Shown piece after piece: positions 49,253 to 58,185 of a stretch of 63,525 nt of DNA. A model generated the notes under the pieces. It was not told where the DNA came from. It ran no database searches and was given only the letters and a program-made list of their open reading frames with translations. Source of the DNA: CAYLNG01 sp964497855 (lineage in GTDB: Bacteria > Verrucomicrobiota > Kiritimatiellia > SS1-B-03-39 > UBA6053). Location: the NCBI GenBank assembly GCA_964497855.1, contig CAZCFM010000003.1, positions 1 through 63,525 on the forward strand. Direction: 5' to 3'. The translations under genes were made by a program, and so were the position numbers. The first letter of the stretch is position 1, and every line of letters starts with the position of its first letter.

Positions 49253-51076
49253 TTAGTCAGGAATGGATTCGTCGGCAGGGGCATTGTCCTCGATGAAACG
49301 GCCGCGGGTTTCGGCCTCGTCGGGGGTGTTGCGCTGCAAGGGCAGCATGTCCTCGCCGCGTTTGGAGATGAGGGTTGCGGTCACAAAGACGAGCAGGTTT
49401 TCCTGTTCCCGATTCACGGAAGTCCGCGTGAAGAGTTTTCCGATGAACGGAAGCGAGCTGATGATGGGGATGCCGCGGCTGTCGTCCTGTTCGCGCTGGC
49501 GCATGAGGCCGCCCATGACGACGGTTTCGCCGCTCTGCACCACGACTTCGGTTTCGATCAGACTGCGGGCGAGTTCGGGAAACTCGATGCCACCGAAAGG
49601 CATTTCGGTTTCGGCGGTGGAGTTGGTGTTGGTGTTCACCACGCTTTGCGAGATTTCCCGGAAGCGGATGAGTTCGGTGATTTCCGGGCGCAGCTTGAGA
49701 TTGATGTCGCGGCGGTTCGCGCCGACGCTGGGGGTTGCCTTGAGTTCGTAGCCCGTTTCCAGGGTTTCAACCACCGGGTCGCGGATGAGCAGTTCCTCGC
49801 GGGTTTCGCCGCTGCCGAAGGTTTCGCGCTCGATGTTCACGTCGGAAACGTAGGCGAGGTCGCGTCCGATGCGGATGTACGCGGGGCGGTTGTTGACGGC
49901 AATGACTTTCGGGGCGCTGAGGGTTCGGGCATCACTTTTGATTTCCAGCGCGTGCAGGACGGCCTGGAACTGCGGGTCGGTGAGGATGCCGGTGAAAGTG
50001 CCGGTGAAGCCTTCGCCGGCGTTCAACGATTCGCCAAAGGAGACGGTGGCCCCGCTGTCGAGCTGCGTGCGGACGGCGCCGCCTTTTTCGGAGAGGGTGA
50101 CAGGACTGTTTAACAGCCAGTCGATGCCCAGTTCGCGGAGGTCGCTGATGGAGGTGCTGATAAAGCGGGCTTCAATGAGGACCTGCGGCGGGGTGACGTC
50201 CAGGGCTTCCACCAGTTGGTCCACGATGGCGAGATTGCGCTCGCTGTTTTTGACCAGCAGGATGTGGGAATTGGAATCGAAGAGCAAATCCGAGCCGTCG
50301 GGCTTGGGCACGAAACGGTCGAGGGCGTCGAGCAGCACCAGAGCAGTGTCATCAACGCCGGCGTCGTTTAGATATTGCGTGGGAAGGCCGTGGCGGATGC
50401 GGTAGAGGCGGGTATAGAGGGGCGTGGCCGAGCGGGCTTCGGCGGAGGCGGTAATCCAGATCACGCCGTTGCCGAGGTTGAAATCGATGGACATGTTGCG
50501 CGACAGGTAGTCGAACAATTCGGCCAGGGTGATGTTTTCGGCGTGAATGGTGACAGGGGGTGTCGTCAGGTTGGCGTCTGAAATCAGATTGATTTGCTTT
50601 TCCTGGGCGAGGTAGGCGAGGATTTCTGCGAGGCTCACGTTGTCGAAGTGCAGGCTGATGGTCTGGGCGAGGACTTCGGCCATGGGGCCCTTGGGGCGGA
50701 CGTGGGTGGAATCGTTTCCCTGGAGAAAACGGCGCAGTCGGAAGGTGTCGGGCAGCAGCGCGTCTTCGCCGGACTCGAGCATGGTGCGGGCCACGGAGTC
50801 GTTGCGGCGGAGCTGCTGGCTTTGCTGGCGGCGGTCGGCGATGGCGGTCATGATGTCCCCGCGCAGGGCCTCCAGACCGGGTTCGTTGGGGTGGCGGTGG
50901 CCGATGTCGACGCAGGCGACGAGGGCTTCACTGAGTCGGCCCTCTTCGAAGAGCACCCGCGCCTTGAGGATTTCGGCGCTGAGGGGTTTGGGGGGCTTGT
51001 CCGCGGCGGGATTGGGGCTTTGGCAGCCCGCGAGGAGCAACAGGGTCGTGACAATCAGCAGGAGGCGTGTGTTCAT
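49253..51076 (-). CDS. gspD: lipoprotein secretin, GspD/PilQ family
   Basis: The protein has 607 residues with a lipoprotein signal (LLLIVTTLLLLAGC). An N-terminal TPR-like part (LSAEILKARVLFEEGRLSEA) leads to N-domains (ISLHFDNVSLAEILAYLAQE, then KNSERNLAIVDQLVEALDVT) and the secretin core (LSAPKVIAVNNRPAYIRIGR, ETEVVVQSGETVVMGGLMRQ, SLPFIGKLFTRTSVNREQEN, LLVFVTATLI). It should form the outer-membrane ring, with self-piloting through its lipid. The operon spacing to the next genes is only a few bases. Confidence 0.88.
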   Translation of the reverse strand: MNTRLLLIVTTLLLLAGCQSPNPAADKPPKPLSAEILKARVLFEEGRLSEALVACVDIGHRHPNEPGLEALRGDIMTAIADRRQQSQQLRRNDSVARTMLESGEDALLPDTFRLRRFLQGNDSTHVRPKGPMAEVLAQTISLHFDNVSLAEILAYLAQEKQINLISDANLTTPPVTIHAENITLAELFDYLSRNMSIDFNLGNGVIWITASAEARSATPLYTRLYRIRHGLPTQYLNDAGVDDTALVLLDALDRFVPKPDGSDLLFDSNSHILLVKNSERNLAIVDQLVEALDVTPPQVLIEARFISTSISDLRELGIDWLLNSPVTLSEKGGAVRTQLDSGATVSFGESLNAGEGFTGTFTGILTDPQFQAVLHALEIKSDARTLSAPKVIAVNNRPAYIRIGRDLAYVSDVNIERETFGSGETREELLIRDPVVETLETGYELKATPSVGANRRDINLKLRPEITELIRFREISQSVVNTNTNSTAETEMPFGGIEFPELARSLIETEVVVQSGETVVMGGLMRQREQDDSRGIPIISSLPFIGKLFTRTSVNREQENLLVFVTATLISKRGEDMLPLQRNTPDEAETRGRFIEDNAPADESIPD

Positions 51077-51092
51077 GGATCTGTGCCGGGTG

Positions 51093-51827
51093 TTAAGGTG
51101 CGAGGGGGTATTCCCATTGGGGGCCGCTAATAAAAATATTGCCAGCCATCGCCACGTTCAGGACTTTGATTTGATGTACAGGTTCTGGCTCATCCGGGTC
51201 ATTTATCTTAACCTGACGGTCCTGGAAGTGGTGAAAACAGCGCACGAGGGGGAAACCCGTCGGGTCATACGGCTGGCCATCGCTTGCTCCATCCCCATAC
51301 TTGAGCTGCCCAAGTTTCGCCTCGGCCCAGGATGTTCCTGGTTTTCCGTCCAGTTCATCAATTTGCAGGATGCTGCCCGGAGCCCAGGAGCAGTCCGCCT
51401 CGGAGAATTCGTAGACATACGAACTGGTTATCGCAGGATCGTCGGTCTCGCTGTAATCGTAGGTATCCCCAGTCAACTCCACGTATTTCGGATTTTCGGT
51501 CGGTTTTCCGCCATGTTCGCCATTGCTGGAATCGGAGGGGCAGATGAACATGCGTGGTTCACTGATCGAATCGGGGTAGAAGGAGGAGAGCCTGGGAGCG
51601 ATGCCATCGATCTCTGCGAGGTTGTAATTCGAGAGGGTGCTGAGGTAGTCAAGATTCCATGCGACTCCAAAGGCCTTGAGATGGGAGAGGCATTTCGTTT
51701 GCCTTCCCTGCCGGAGCGCTCCATCAATCGCTGGAAACAACAGGGCAGCCAGAAGGCCGATGATGGCGATAACGACCAACATCTCAATGAGGGTAAAACC
51801 ATTCGGAAGGGATTTTTTAGCTTTCAT
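51093..51827 (-). CDS. prepilin with degenerate H-X9-DG motif
   Basis: The protein has 244 residues. NGFTLIEMLVVIAIIGLLAA is a class III prepilin leader with Glu+5. The C-terminus has HQIKVLNVAMAGNIFI, in which the H-X9-DG motif reads H-X9-AG. It is the first gene of the minus-strand secretion operon, with only 16 bases to the secretin gene. No clear SD precedes the ATG. The divergent promoter (51828-51878) carries a perfect palindrome. Confidence 0.82.
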   Translation of the reverse strand: MKAKKSLPNGFTLIEMLVVIAIIGLLAALLFPAIDGALRQGRQTKCLSHLKAFGVAWNLDYLSTLSNYNLAEIDGIAPRLSSFYPDSISEPRMFICPSDSSNGEHGGKPTENPKYVELTGDTYDYSETDDPAITSSYVYEFSEADCSWAPGSILQIDELDGKPGTSWAEAKLGQLKYGDGASDGQPYDPTGFPLVRCFHHFQDRQVKINDPDEPEPVHQIKVLNVAMAGNIFISGPQWEYPLAP

Positions 51828-51834
51828 ACTAATC

Positions 51835-51849
51835 AGATAATCGTTATCT
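51835..51849. promoter_or_regulatory. perfect palindrome in the divergent promoter of the secretion and DUF5060 operons
   Basis: AGATAATCGTTATCT consists of AGATAA and TTATCT around TCG. It sits in the 51-base gap between the starts of two divergent operons, so one dimeric regulator could control both. It is unrelated to the TTCAA-N4-TTGAA palindrome. Confidence 0.55.
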
Positions 51850-51878
51850 ACACTATCCTCTCCACTAGGACCAGAAAA

Positions 51879-52814
51879 ATGTTTTTCAGATTACGAACTC
51901 GTTTGTTTCACCTTTTGTCCCACCTCACCTGCACGGCCGCTCTGGCCGGGGCGTTTCTGGCTGGAAACGCGATGGCTTTTGAGGTGTCCTATGCGCCGGA
52001 GGCCCTGTTTGTGGGCGATCCGCTGACCTTCCGCATCGAAAGTCCGAGCACGACGACGCTCACGGTGATGTCGAACCAGGTGGAGGTCGCGCGGCATCCG
52101 TTAGCGCCAAAAAATCCCCTTGAGGTCACATTTTTCCCCACCACGTCGCAGACTCTGCGGTTTGAGGCCCCCGAAAAAACAGCGCAGGCCTTTCGATTGC
52201 TGCGTCCCGGCGAAGCTGGCGTGTTCCGGGAACGGGACGGATATTTGGAAATCGATGAGGCCCCCGTGATTTTGTTGCCCGAGCACCGCAAGCCCCCGCC
52301 GCTTGACCGGCGCTGGGAAACCCTCGACCTCCTCCGCAAAACGCTGACGGACACTCGAAAGCCCATTCTGGACGTCTTGTGGATCTGTCCGCCCGATTCG
52401 ACCTTGAGTACTGCCCTCCAGCCCCTGCTTTCCGCCCGGCCCCCGCTCGTTCCCGACCCGGGGGAGGAGAGCTGGTTCCGCGTCCACGCCCCGCTGTTGT
52501 CGCCCCGCATTCCCCAGGCGTCCTATCTCGTGGTGGAAATTGATGTGCATGACCTGGAACGTGGCGTTGCTCCGCAGACCCTTTTCCTGAAATGGCAGTT
52601 TGTCCTCCAGCACCTTGAAAAACGCAGCGGCACCACGCGTGGACTGCTGTTTGGGCCGGACCTCGCTTCGAACCCAGCCCCGAAACCGATGTTGGAGTCG
52701 CTGCAATCTCTCGCCCGTTCGCACGGCCTGCACTACGTCGATCGATCCCTGCCCGAAGCGATCTGGCGCGAACGCCTCATTCATCAGTTGCAACGGGAGT
52801 ATATCTTGCCATGA
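51879..52814 (+). CDS. secreted protein of unknown function, first gene of the DUF5060 operon
   Basis: About 311 residues. Signal peptide (TRLFHLLSHLTCTAALAGAF LAGNAMA region) followed by an N-terminal Ig-like domain (ALFVGDPLTFRIESPSTTTL) and a C-terminal alpha/beta segment (RKPILDVLWICPPDSTLSTA, YLVVEIDVHDLERGVAPQTL). I do not recognise the family. AGGA lies eight bases before the ATG. Its stop overlaps the next start (ATGA), so it is made together with the 1350-residue glycoside hydrolase and is likely its partner. Confidence 0.6.
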   Translation: MFFRLRTRLFHLLSHLTCTAALAGAFLAGNAMAFEVSYAPEALFVGDPLTFRIESPSTTTLTVMSNQVEVARHPLAPKNPLEVTFFPTTSQTLRFEAPEKTAQAFRLLRPGEAGVFRERDGYLEIDEAPVILLPEHRKPPPLDRRWETLDLLRKTLTDTRKPILDVLWICPPDSTLSTALQPLLSARPPLVPDPGEESWFRVHAPLLSPRIPQASYLVVEIDVHDLERGVAPQTLFLKWQFVLQHLEKRSGTTRGLLFGPDLASNPAPKPMLESLQSLARSHGLHYVDRSLPEAIWRERLIHQLQREYILP

Positions 52815-55800
52815 AATGTTCAGCCGCACGTTATGGATGGATGCTGCTCGCGTTGCTGCTACCCCTGCGTCCTCTGCCAGCGGAGATGTGGATGGCCACC
52901 ACGCCGCCGACCGCCTACTACAGCCAGGACGTCAACGCCGATTGGCGCGGTCTGGGGTCTCTTTCGCTCTCGCTGCAGCTTCAGGGCGATGTCCCGAGCA
53001 CCCCGCTGCTGTTGACCTTGTTTATCCAGACGCGTGACGGGCTTTGGCTGGAATGCCGCGAAGATTTGCGTTTGGACGGACTTCCGCAACGTTTCGATTT
53101 GTCCCTGGCCGACGACAGCGCCGACTGGCGATTGTCCAACGCGGACCGTCCATTTGGGCGGGATTTGCTGCGTCGCGTGCAGCGCTGGGGGCTGCGTCTC
53201 TATTCCGCCCAGCCCTGGCAGGGGGGCCTTCAGGTGGGGCCCCTTGAACGCGGCGACCTTGTCGACGCTCAGCCCCCGCGTCTGCGCCCGCGTGACATTC
53301 CGGCCACGGCCCGCGTCGGGCATCCCCTCACGGTCTCTGTGGAGCCGCGTTCCTTCAGCGCAGACCCCTTTGACTCCGCATCCGTCCCCGTGTTTGTTTT
53401 CGAACAGGACGGAAAGACCTTGCGCCGGGTCAGCGCCTGGGCGCAGGAGTACCGCTCCCGCCGTGCGCCGGGACAGCACGACGCCCGCTGGGTGCCCTGG
53501 ATGCGTCCCGTGTTCCGCGCCGGGTGGACGCCGGAGCTGCCCGGAGACGTCAGCGTGTCTGTGGAATGGGGCGAGACCCGTCTCGAGCTTGGACGTGTCC
53601 GGGTGGAGGCTGCGGAGGCCTTTGCCGCCGAATCCGAGCCAGACGCCCGTTTCTGGCGGGCGCTCCCGCAAACGCCGCAGTGGTCCTGGACCGAGGGCGA
53701 TCCGCAGTGGATGCCCGCCACGATTTCCGGCGTGTGGACTCCGGCCCTGGATTGGACGGAGGCCTGGGGCATGTACGCCGGCCTCGGTGAATTTGCCCAG
53801 CCCCGCGCCGCCGAAGTGGAGCAGAGCATCCTCAGCTCGGCGCAACGTGGGCCGATGCTGCTCGAATCCGAGGAGATCCTCAACGATTCGACCCTCTTCA
53901 ACTGGAAAGACCATCCCTGGAACAGCGTGAATGGCGGAAATCTCGACGACCCGCGCCTGATGTGGACAGAGGCCCGATGGACCGATCTCATTCTCCGCCG
54001 GGCGACGTATCTCTGGGCGCGGTATGGTCATCTGCCCCAGGTGACGGGCCTCTACATCGATGTTCAGCGCGCGTCGCCTTTTCATGTTTTCTGGATCGAA
54101 CGCCTTCGCGAACGCTTGCAGGAAACGCTGCCCGGTGTCACGTTGTTTTGTCCCAGTCCCGGTCTCCCGGAGCGCCTGGAACTGTACCCCCTTGCGTCGG
54201 GTTCCGCTGGCTGGGTCAAACCCGAAGGCCTGCCCGGGGCCCGTGAAATTCTGTCCCAAACCAATCGGGTGGATGCCGTCTTTATCGGCCCCGCGGACAC
54301 GGGATTTGATGCGGCCCTGCCCGTCATGCAGCACTGGAGCGATGCCGAAGTCCTGCGCCTGGACATCGAACCGCAACTCTCCGCCGGGCGTTTTCCGTCC
54401 CTGCAGCTTCACATCCGCAGCGACGTGAACCGCGTGTTTGCCTCTCCCGTGATTTCCCTGCACAACCGCGAAATCAATCGGCTTTTTCTGCCGGTCGACG
54501 ACCCGTCATTCTGGACCTGTTTCCAAGAACCCACGCAGCGGTGGACGCCGCTCGAGCGCATGAATATCCGGGAAGTGGTTCTCCGCGTGTTCAGCGATGC
54601 CCCGGACGCCCCCGCCCGCATGGTGCTGCACGATCTGCGCATGGTCAGCCATCCGAAGGTATTGCGTCAACCACCTCCCGATTTGCAGGCGATGGATCTG
54701 CATACCCCGGAGGCGAAAACGCGGCAATACCAGCTCCAGGAATGGCGTTTTGGCCTCAACCGCATTTTCCGCAATCCCTACGACCCCGATGAAATAGCCG
54801 TCGATCTGGAGATCACGCTTCCCGATGGCCGCAGCGTCAAACACCCCGGCTTTTTCCATCAGCAGGTGCGCCGCCGTTTTGCCGACGGGCTCGAATCCTG
54901 GACCTTGGGCGAAGAGGCCGACTGGCGCATCCGTTTCCGTCCCTGGCTGGTGGGGACTCATGCGTGGACGGTGCGTGTGAGCGCCCGGCGCCGCGATGCC
55001 GAAGAGCCGGAAACGACATCCTGGTCGGGGACCTTCAACGCCGAAGCGGATCCCAAGGCCCGGGGCTTCCTCCAACTTTCAGCAAAAGACCCGCGCTACT
55101 TCGAGTTTCAGAATGGCGATTTTTTCTATCCCCTCGGTCACACCATGCGCAGCCCCAGCGACCGCCGTCCGGGGATTTATGAAGCGCCCCTGATGGCAAC
55201 GCTCGACGCGGCCGACGCCCTCGGCACGGAAATTTTCGAGCGCTGGTTTGGCCGCATGAACAAAGAGGGCGGAAATTTCGCCCGTGTTTGGATCAGCAAC
55301 TGGTGGCTGGGACTGGAGTGGAACTCCCGCCATTCCGGCTACCACGGACGCAAGTATTTCAATCAGGAAAACGCCGCCCGTCTGGACCGTCTGCTCGAAA
55401 TCGCCGAACGCCATGGCGTGTACCTCAACCTCGAAACCACGAATCACGGAGCCTTCAGTTCCACGGTCGACGACCAATGGCGCGACAATCCCTGGAGTTT
55501 GTTTTCAGCCGATGAAGGTCCCGTGCGCTACGCATCCGAGTTTTTCAGCAACGAAGAAGCGACCCGTTGGCATCGCAACAAACTTCGATACCTGATTGCC
55601 CGTGCCGGACACAGCCCCTCCGTTGCCTGGTGGGGCGTTCTCACCGAAAGCGAATGGGCCGAACCCTTTTTCCGTTCTTTCCGCGATTTGGACCCCAATC
55701 GCCGCCGAGACGACCAGCCGATTCCCTTTTACAATCCGGAGTTTCGCGAACCCTTCAAGCTCTGGGTCGACCAGACCGCGCGCGATTTGATGGCCCTCAA

Positions 55801-56863
55801 TGCCCACCCCTCCACCGCGAGCACTCACTTCTCCAATCCCAGCAACGGCGTCGACTTCTGGAACCTGCCCAGCCTCTCGGTGTTATACAACAACGCCTAC
55901 AGCGGCTTTTTCCGGGATGTTCCCCCGCTCACGATGCCCACACGCGCGAAAACACAGCGGGAATACCCTTTGTATGCAGGTTCGGAGCGTCCGCGGGGCC
56001 GCCGCGGCCCCCCTTCCGAAGATCCCTGGTCTGGCATCGTCCAGGAAATGATTGGCTACGACCGCTTTTTCGTGCCCATGGCCGCAGGGGCCAAACCCGT
56101 GCTCGTCGGCGAATGGGGCGGGCGCCCCTCCGGCAACCGCGACCCGCACATCATCGCGGAGTTTCACAGCGGATTGTGGAGCGGAATGATGACGCGTCTC
56201 TCCGGGGTTTCCGGGTTCTGGTGGTGGAACCTGGTCGATTTCCACGACCTGTTCACGCACTACCGCGCCGCATCACGCTTCATGGCGGGCGAGGATCTGC
56301 GCGGAAAGAATTTCGAATCCGCCCGCTGGCCCGTGGTTTTTGAAACCACCCCGCAGGTCGGCGACCGCGTTCCGCATCGCCTGGCAATGGGGAAAGCCCT
56401 TCCCCGCGAGGCCTTCGCCTATATTTTCCCGGATTGGATTTCGCATCCCACACGTGGCCGTCCCGCACGCGGCTCCAACGACCCCGACTTCCCTCCCTCC
56501 GGCCCCGGATGGCTTTGCCTGCCCGACATCCTCGACCCCGGTCAATATCGTCTGGAGTTCTGGAACACCTTCAACGGGGAAATCATTAAAACACTCACCG
56601 TGCTGATCACGGACAGCGAGCGCGAAATTGAGATTCCCTCCCATCGCGTTGACATCGCCCTTAAACTTAAATACGTCGGTGCCCTGCCTCCGCCCACCCC
56701 GACGCCGGTCCCCACGCCGACGCCGGTTCCGACGCCCGTACCAACTCCCACAGCGACCCCTGTTCCTCCGCCTCCCACCCCGACGCCGTTTGCGCCGGAA
56801 CCCCAAACCTCCTCCCCTGAACTTCCTCTGGAAGAAAACCCGGCACCTGCCCGAACCCCCTGA
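52811..56863 (+). CDS. 1350-residue secreted glycoside-hydrolase-like protein with DUF5060 domain
   Basis: Signal peptide (WMLLALLLPLRPLPA), then an N-terminal sandwich and a TIM-barrel-like region with unknown function (~300-560), a DUF5060 domain (QEWRFGLNRIFRNPYDPDEI ... KHPGFFHQQ; WLVGTHAWTVRVSARR, about 645-770) and a GH5/DUF4038-like TIM barrel (FFYPLGHTMRSPSDRR onwards). WWGVLTESEWAEPFF (about 943) and PVLVGEWGGRPSG (about 1100) give the two catalytic-Glu positions expected for such barrels. The C-terminus is a Pro/Thr-rich stalk (PTPTPVPTPTPVP) of ~60 residues without a recognised anchor. It probably acts on an external glycan. Confidence 0.7.
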   Translation: MKCSAARYGWMLLALLLPLRPLPAEMWMATTPPTAYYSQDVNADWRGLGSLSLSLQLQGDVPSTPLLLTLFIQTRDGLWLECREDLRLDGLPQRFDLSLADDSADWRLSNADRPFGRDLLRRVQRWGLRLYSAQPWQGGLQVGPLERGDLVDAQPPRLRPRDIPATARVGHPLTVSVEPRSFSADPFDSASVPVFVFEQDGKTLRRVSAWAQEYRSRRAPGQHDARWVPWMRPVFRAGWTPELPGDVSVSVEWGETRLELGRVRVEAAEAFAAESEPDARFWRALPQTPQWSWTEGDPQWMPATISGVWTPALDWTEAWGMYAGLGEFAQPRAAEVEQSILSSAQRGPMLLESEEILNDSTLFNWKDHPWNSVNGGNLDDPRLMWTEARWTDLILRRATYLWARYGHLPQVTGLYIDVQRASPFHVFWIERLRERLQETLPGVTLFCPSPGLPERLELYPLASGSAGWVKPEGLPGAREILSQTNRVDAVFIGPADTGFDAALPVMQHWSDAEVLRLDIEPQLSAGRFPSLQLHIRSDVNRVFASPVISLHNREINRLFLPVDDPSFWTCFQEPTQRWTPLERMNIREVVLRVFSDAPDAPARMVLHDLRMVSHPKVLRQPPPDLQAMDLHTPEAKTRQYQLQEWRFGLNRIFRNPYDPDEIAVDLEITLPDGRSVKHPGFFHQQVRRRFADGLESWTLGEEADWRIRFRPWLVGTHAWTVRVSARRRDAEEPETTSWSGTFNAEADPKARGFLQLSAKDPRYFEFQNGDFFYPLGHTMRSPSDRRPGIYEAPLMATLDAADALGTEIFERWFGRMNKEGGNFARVWISNWWLGLEWNSRHSGYHGRKYFNQENAARLDRLLEIAERHGVYLNLETTNHGAFSSTVDDQWRDNPWSLFSADEGPVRYASEFFSNEEATRWHRNKLRYLIARAGHSPSVAWWGVLTESEWAEPFFRSFRDLDPNRRRDDQPIPFYNPEFREPFKLWVDQTARDLMALNAHPSTASTHFSNPSNGVDFWNLPSLSVLYNNAYSGFFRDVPPLTMPTRAKTQREYPLYAGSERPRGRRGPPSEDPWSGIVQEMIGYDRFFVPMAAGAKPVLVGEWGGRPSGNRDPHIIAEFHSGLWSGMMTRLSGVSGFWWWNLVDFHDLFTHYRAASRFMAGEDLRGKNFESARWPVVFETTPQVGDRVPHRLAMGKALPREAFAYIFPDWISHPTRGRPARGSNDPDFPPSGPGWLCLPDILDPGQYRLEFWNTFNGEIIKTLTVLITDSEREIEIPSHRVDIALKLKYVGALPPPTPTPVPTPTPVPTPVPTPTATPVPPPPTPTPFAPEPQTSSPELPLEENPAPARTP

Positions 56864-56876
56864 ACGTTTGAGTATC

Positions 56877-58181
56877 ATGCGATTGTCATCCTTTTTTATT
56901 TTCTTCATCTGCATCAGTATATTGCCCTACGCCCGTTCGCAGGTGGAAAGCCTGAACGTCGATCAAACCCGTGCCTACGCCCTGCGCCATGCGCCTTCTC
57001 TTGCCAAACAGCGGTTGACCGCCAGCAATTTGGTGGAGAATATCGTGATTGCCCGCAGCAAATTTGATCCGCTCTTCACGCTGCGCCGCAATTGGAGCGA
57101 CGAGGAGGATCCGGGCCTCAGCAGCGGAAGCATTCGCCAAACCCTGCCCGCCGATCTGGATGTGACCCTCAGCTCCAGCTACGAAGAGGACAGTGGCCTG
57201 ACCCGCCATGCGGTCCGATTTAGCAAAACCCTGCTCGGTGGCGGCACCCGCGCCGAATCGCGCTTGCCGATCGACCGCGCCCTCGCCGCAGAGGCGCTTC
57301 AGGCCAATACCCTCAGTCTGGAGGAACGCCGACTCGCGCTGTCCGTCACCCGTCAATTTTATGGCATCGTCCGCGACCAGCTCACGCTGCATCTCCGCGA
57401 AGTGCAGATCGAACGCGCCAAACGCAACCTCGAACACGCCATGGTGAAGGAGGATCCGCTCGACATTGCCACCGCGCGTTTGCGCATTCCGGAAAGCGAA
57501 CTCGATGCCCTCTCGGCCCGTCGCGCGATTGAAACCGGATTGCTTGCCCTGCGCAACGAAATCGGCATGCCCTTGACGCAGTCTCTCACCGTGAATACCC
57601 AACTGGTGTTTTCCGTGCGGGCGGTGGATCCCGAGGCGGACCTGCGCCGCGCCCTCGACCAGCACGAACGCATCCTCAACGCCCGTCTCGATCTTGAAAT
57701 TTTGAAATTGGAGGCGAAAGTTGCCCGCAGCAAGAGGCTTCCGACCCTCAATGCACAGTTGACGGCGGAAGATCGCGAGGGTGACGGAGAGGAGACTGAT
57801 TCGGATCTGACGGGCGAACTGGTGCTGGAGTGGCCCTGGATGGATCGGGCCGATCGGGCCGAGGCCCGGAAAAGTCTAAGCGACATACGCGCGGCGGAAA
57901 TCACACAGTTTGAAGTGGAACAGGAAATCCGCCGCGACATTCAGACGACCCTGCTCCGTTTGGTGGAGGCTGAACAATCCATTGTCCTTCAGGAAGAGCG
58001 GGTGCGGGTGCTCGAACAACAACTCCGCCTTTATCTGGACCGATGGGAAAACGGCGAAATCAACATTCTGGAATATATCCGCAGCCAGAACAACCTCGAA
58101 GACGCCCGCGTACAACTCGTCACGCAACAATCCCGCTACATGGAACTTCTCGCCGAATACGATTTCAACGTGGGGCGCTGA
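56877..58181 (+). CDS. TolC-family outer-membrane efflux/secretion protein
   Basis: About 434 residues. Signal peptide (SSFFIFFICISILPYARS), then long alternating helices with the TolC-type repeats (LSLEERRLALSVTRQFYGIV and, in the second half, EQEIRRDIQTTLLRLVEAEQ; ENGEINILEYIRSQNNLEDA). TolC-type channels form the outer-membrane exit duct of efflux and type I secretion. It lies 13 bases after the DUF5060 gene and probably shares its mRNA. No inner-membrane partner (ABC or RND) is adjacent. Confidence 0.8.
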   Translation: MRLSSFFIFFICISILPYARSQVESLNVDQTRAYALRHAPSLAKQRLTASNLVENIVIARSKFDPLFTLRRNWSDEEDPGLSSGSIRQTLPADLDVTLSSSYEEDSGLTRHAVRFSKTLLGGGTRAESRLPIDRALAAEALQANTLSLEERRLALSVTRQFYGIVRDQLTLHLREVQIERAKRNLEHAMVKEDPLDIATARLRIPESELDALSARRAIETGLLALRNEIGMPLTQSLTVNTQLVFSVRAVDPEADLRRALDQHERILNARLDLEILKLEAKVARSKRLPTLNAQLTAEDREGDGEETDSDLTGELVLEWPWMDRADRAEARKSLSDIRAAEITQFEVEQEIRRDIQTTLLRLVEAEQSIVLQEERVRVLEQQLRLYLDRWENGEINILEYIRSQNNLEDARVQLVTQQSRYMELLAEYDFNVGR

Positions 58182-58185
58182 AGTT

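Noticed and set aside
52859..54463. A 534-codon minus-strand frame opposite the DUF5060 gene
   Set aside because: Low-complexity antisense frame with no motifs; the operon on the plus strand is overlapping and coupled.
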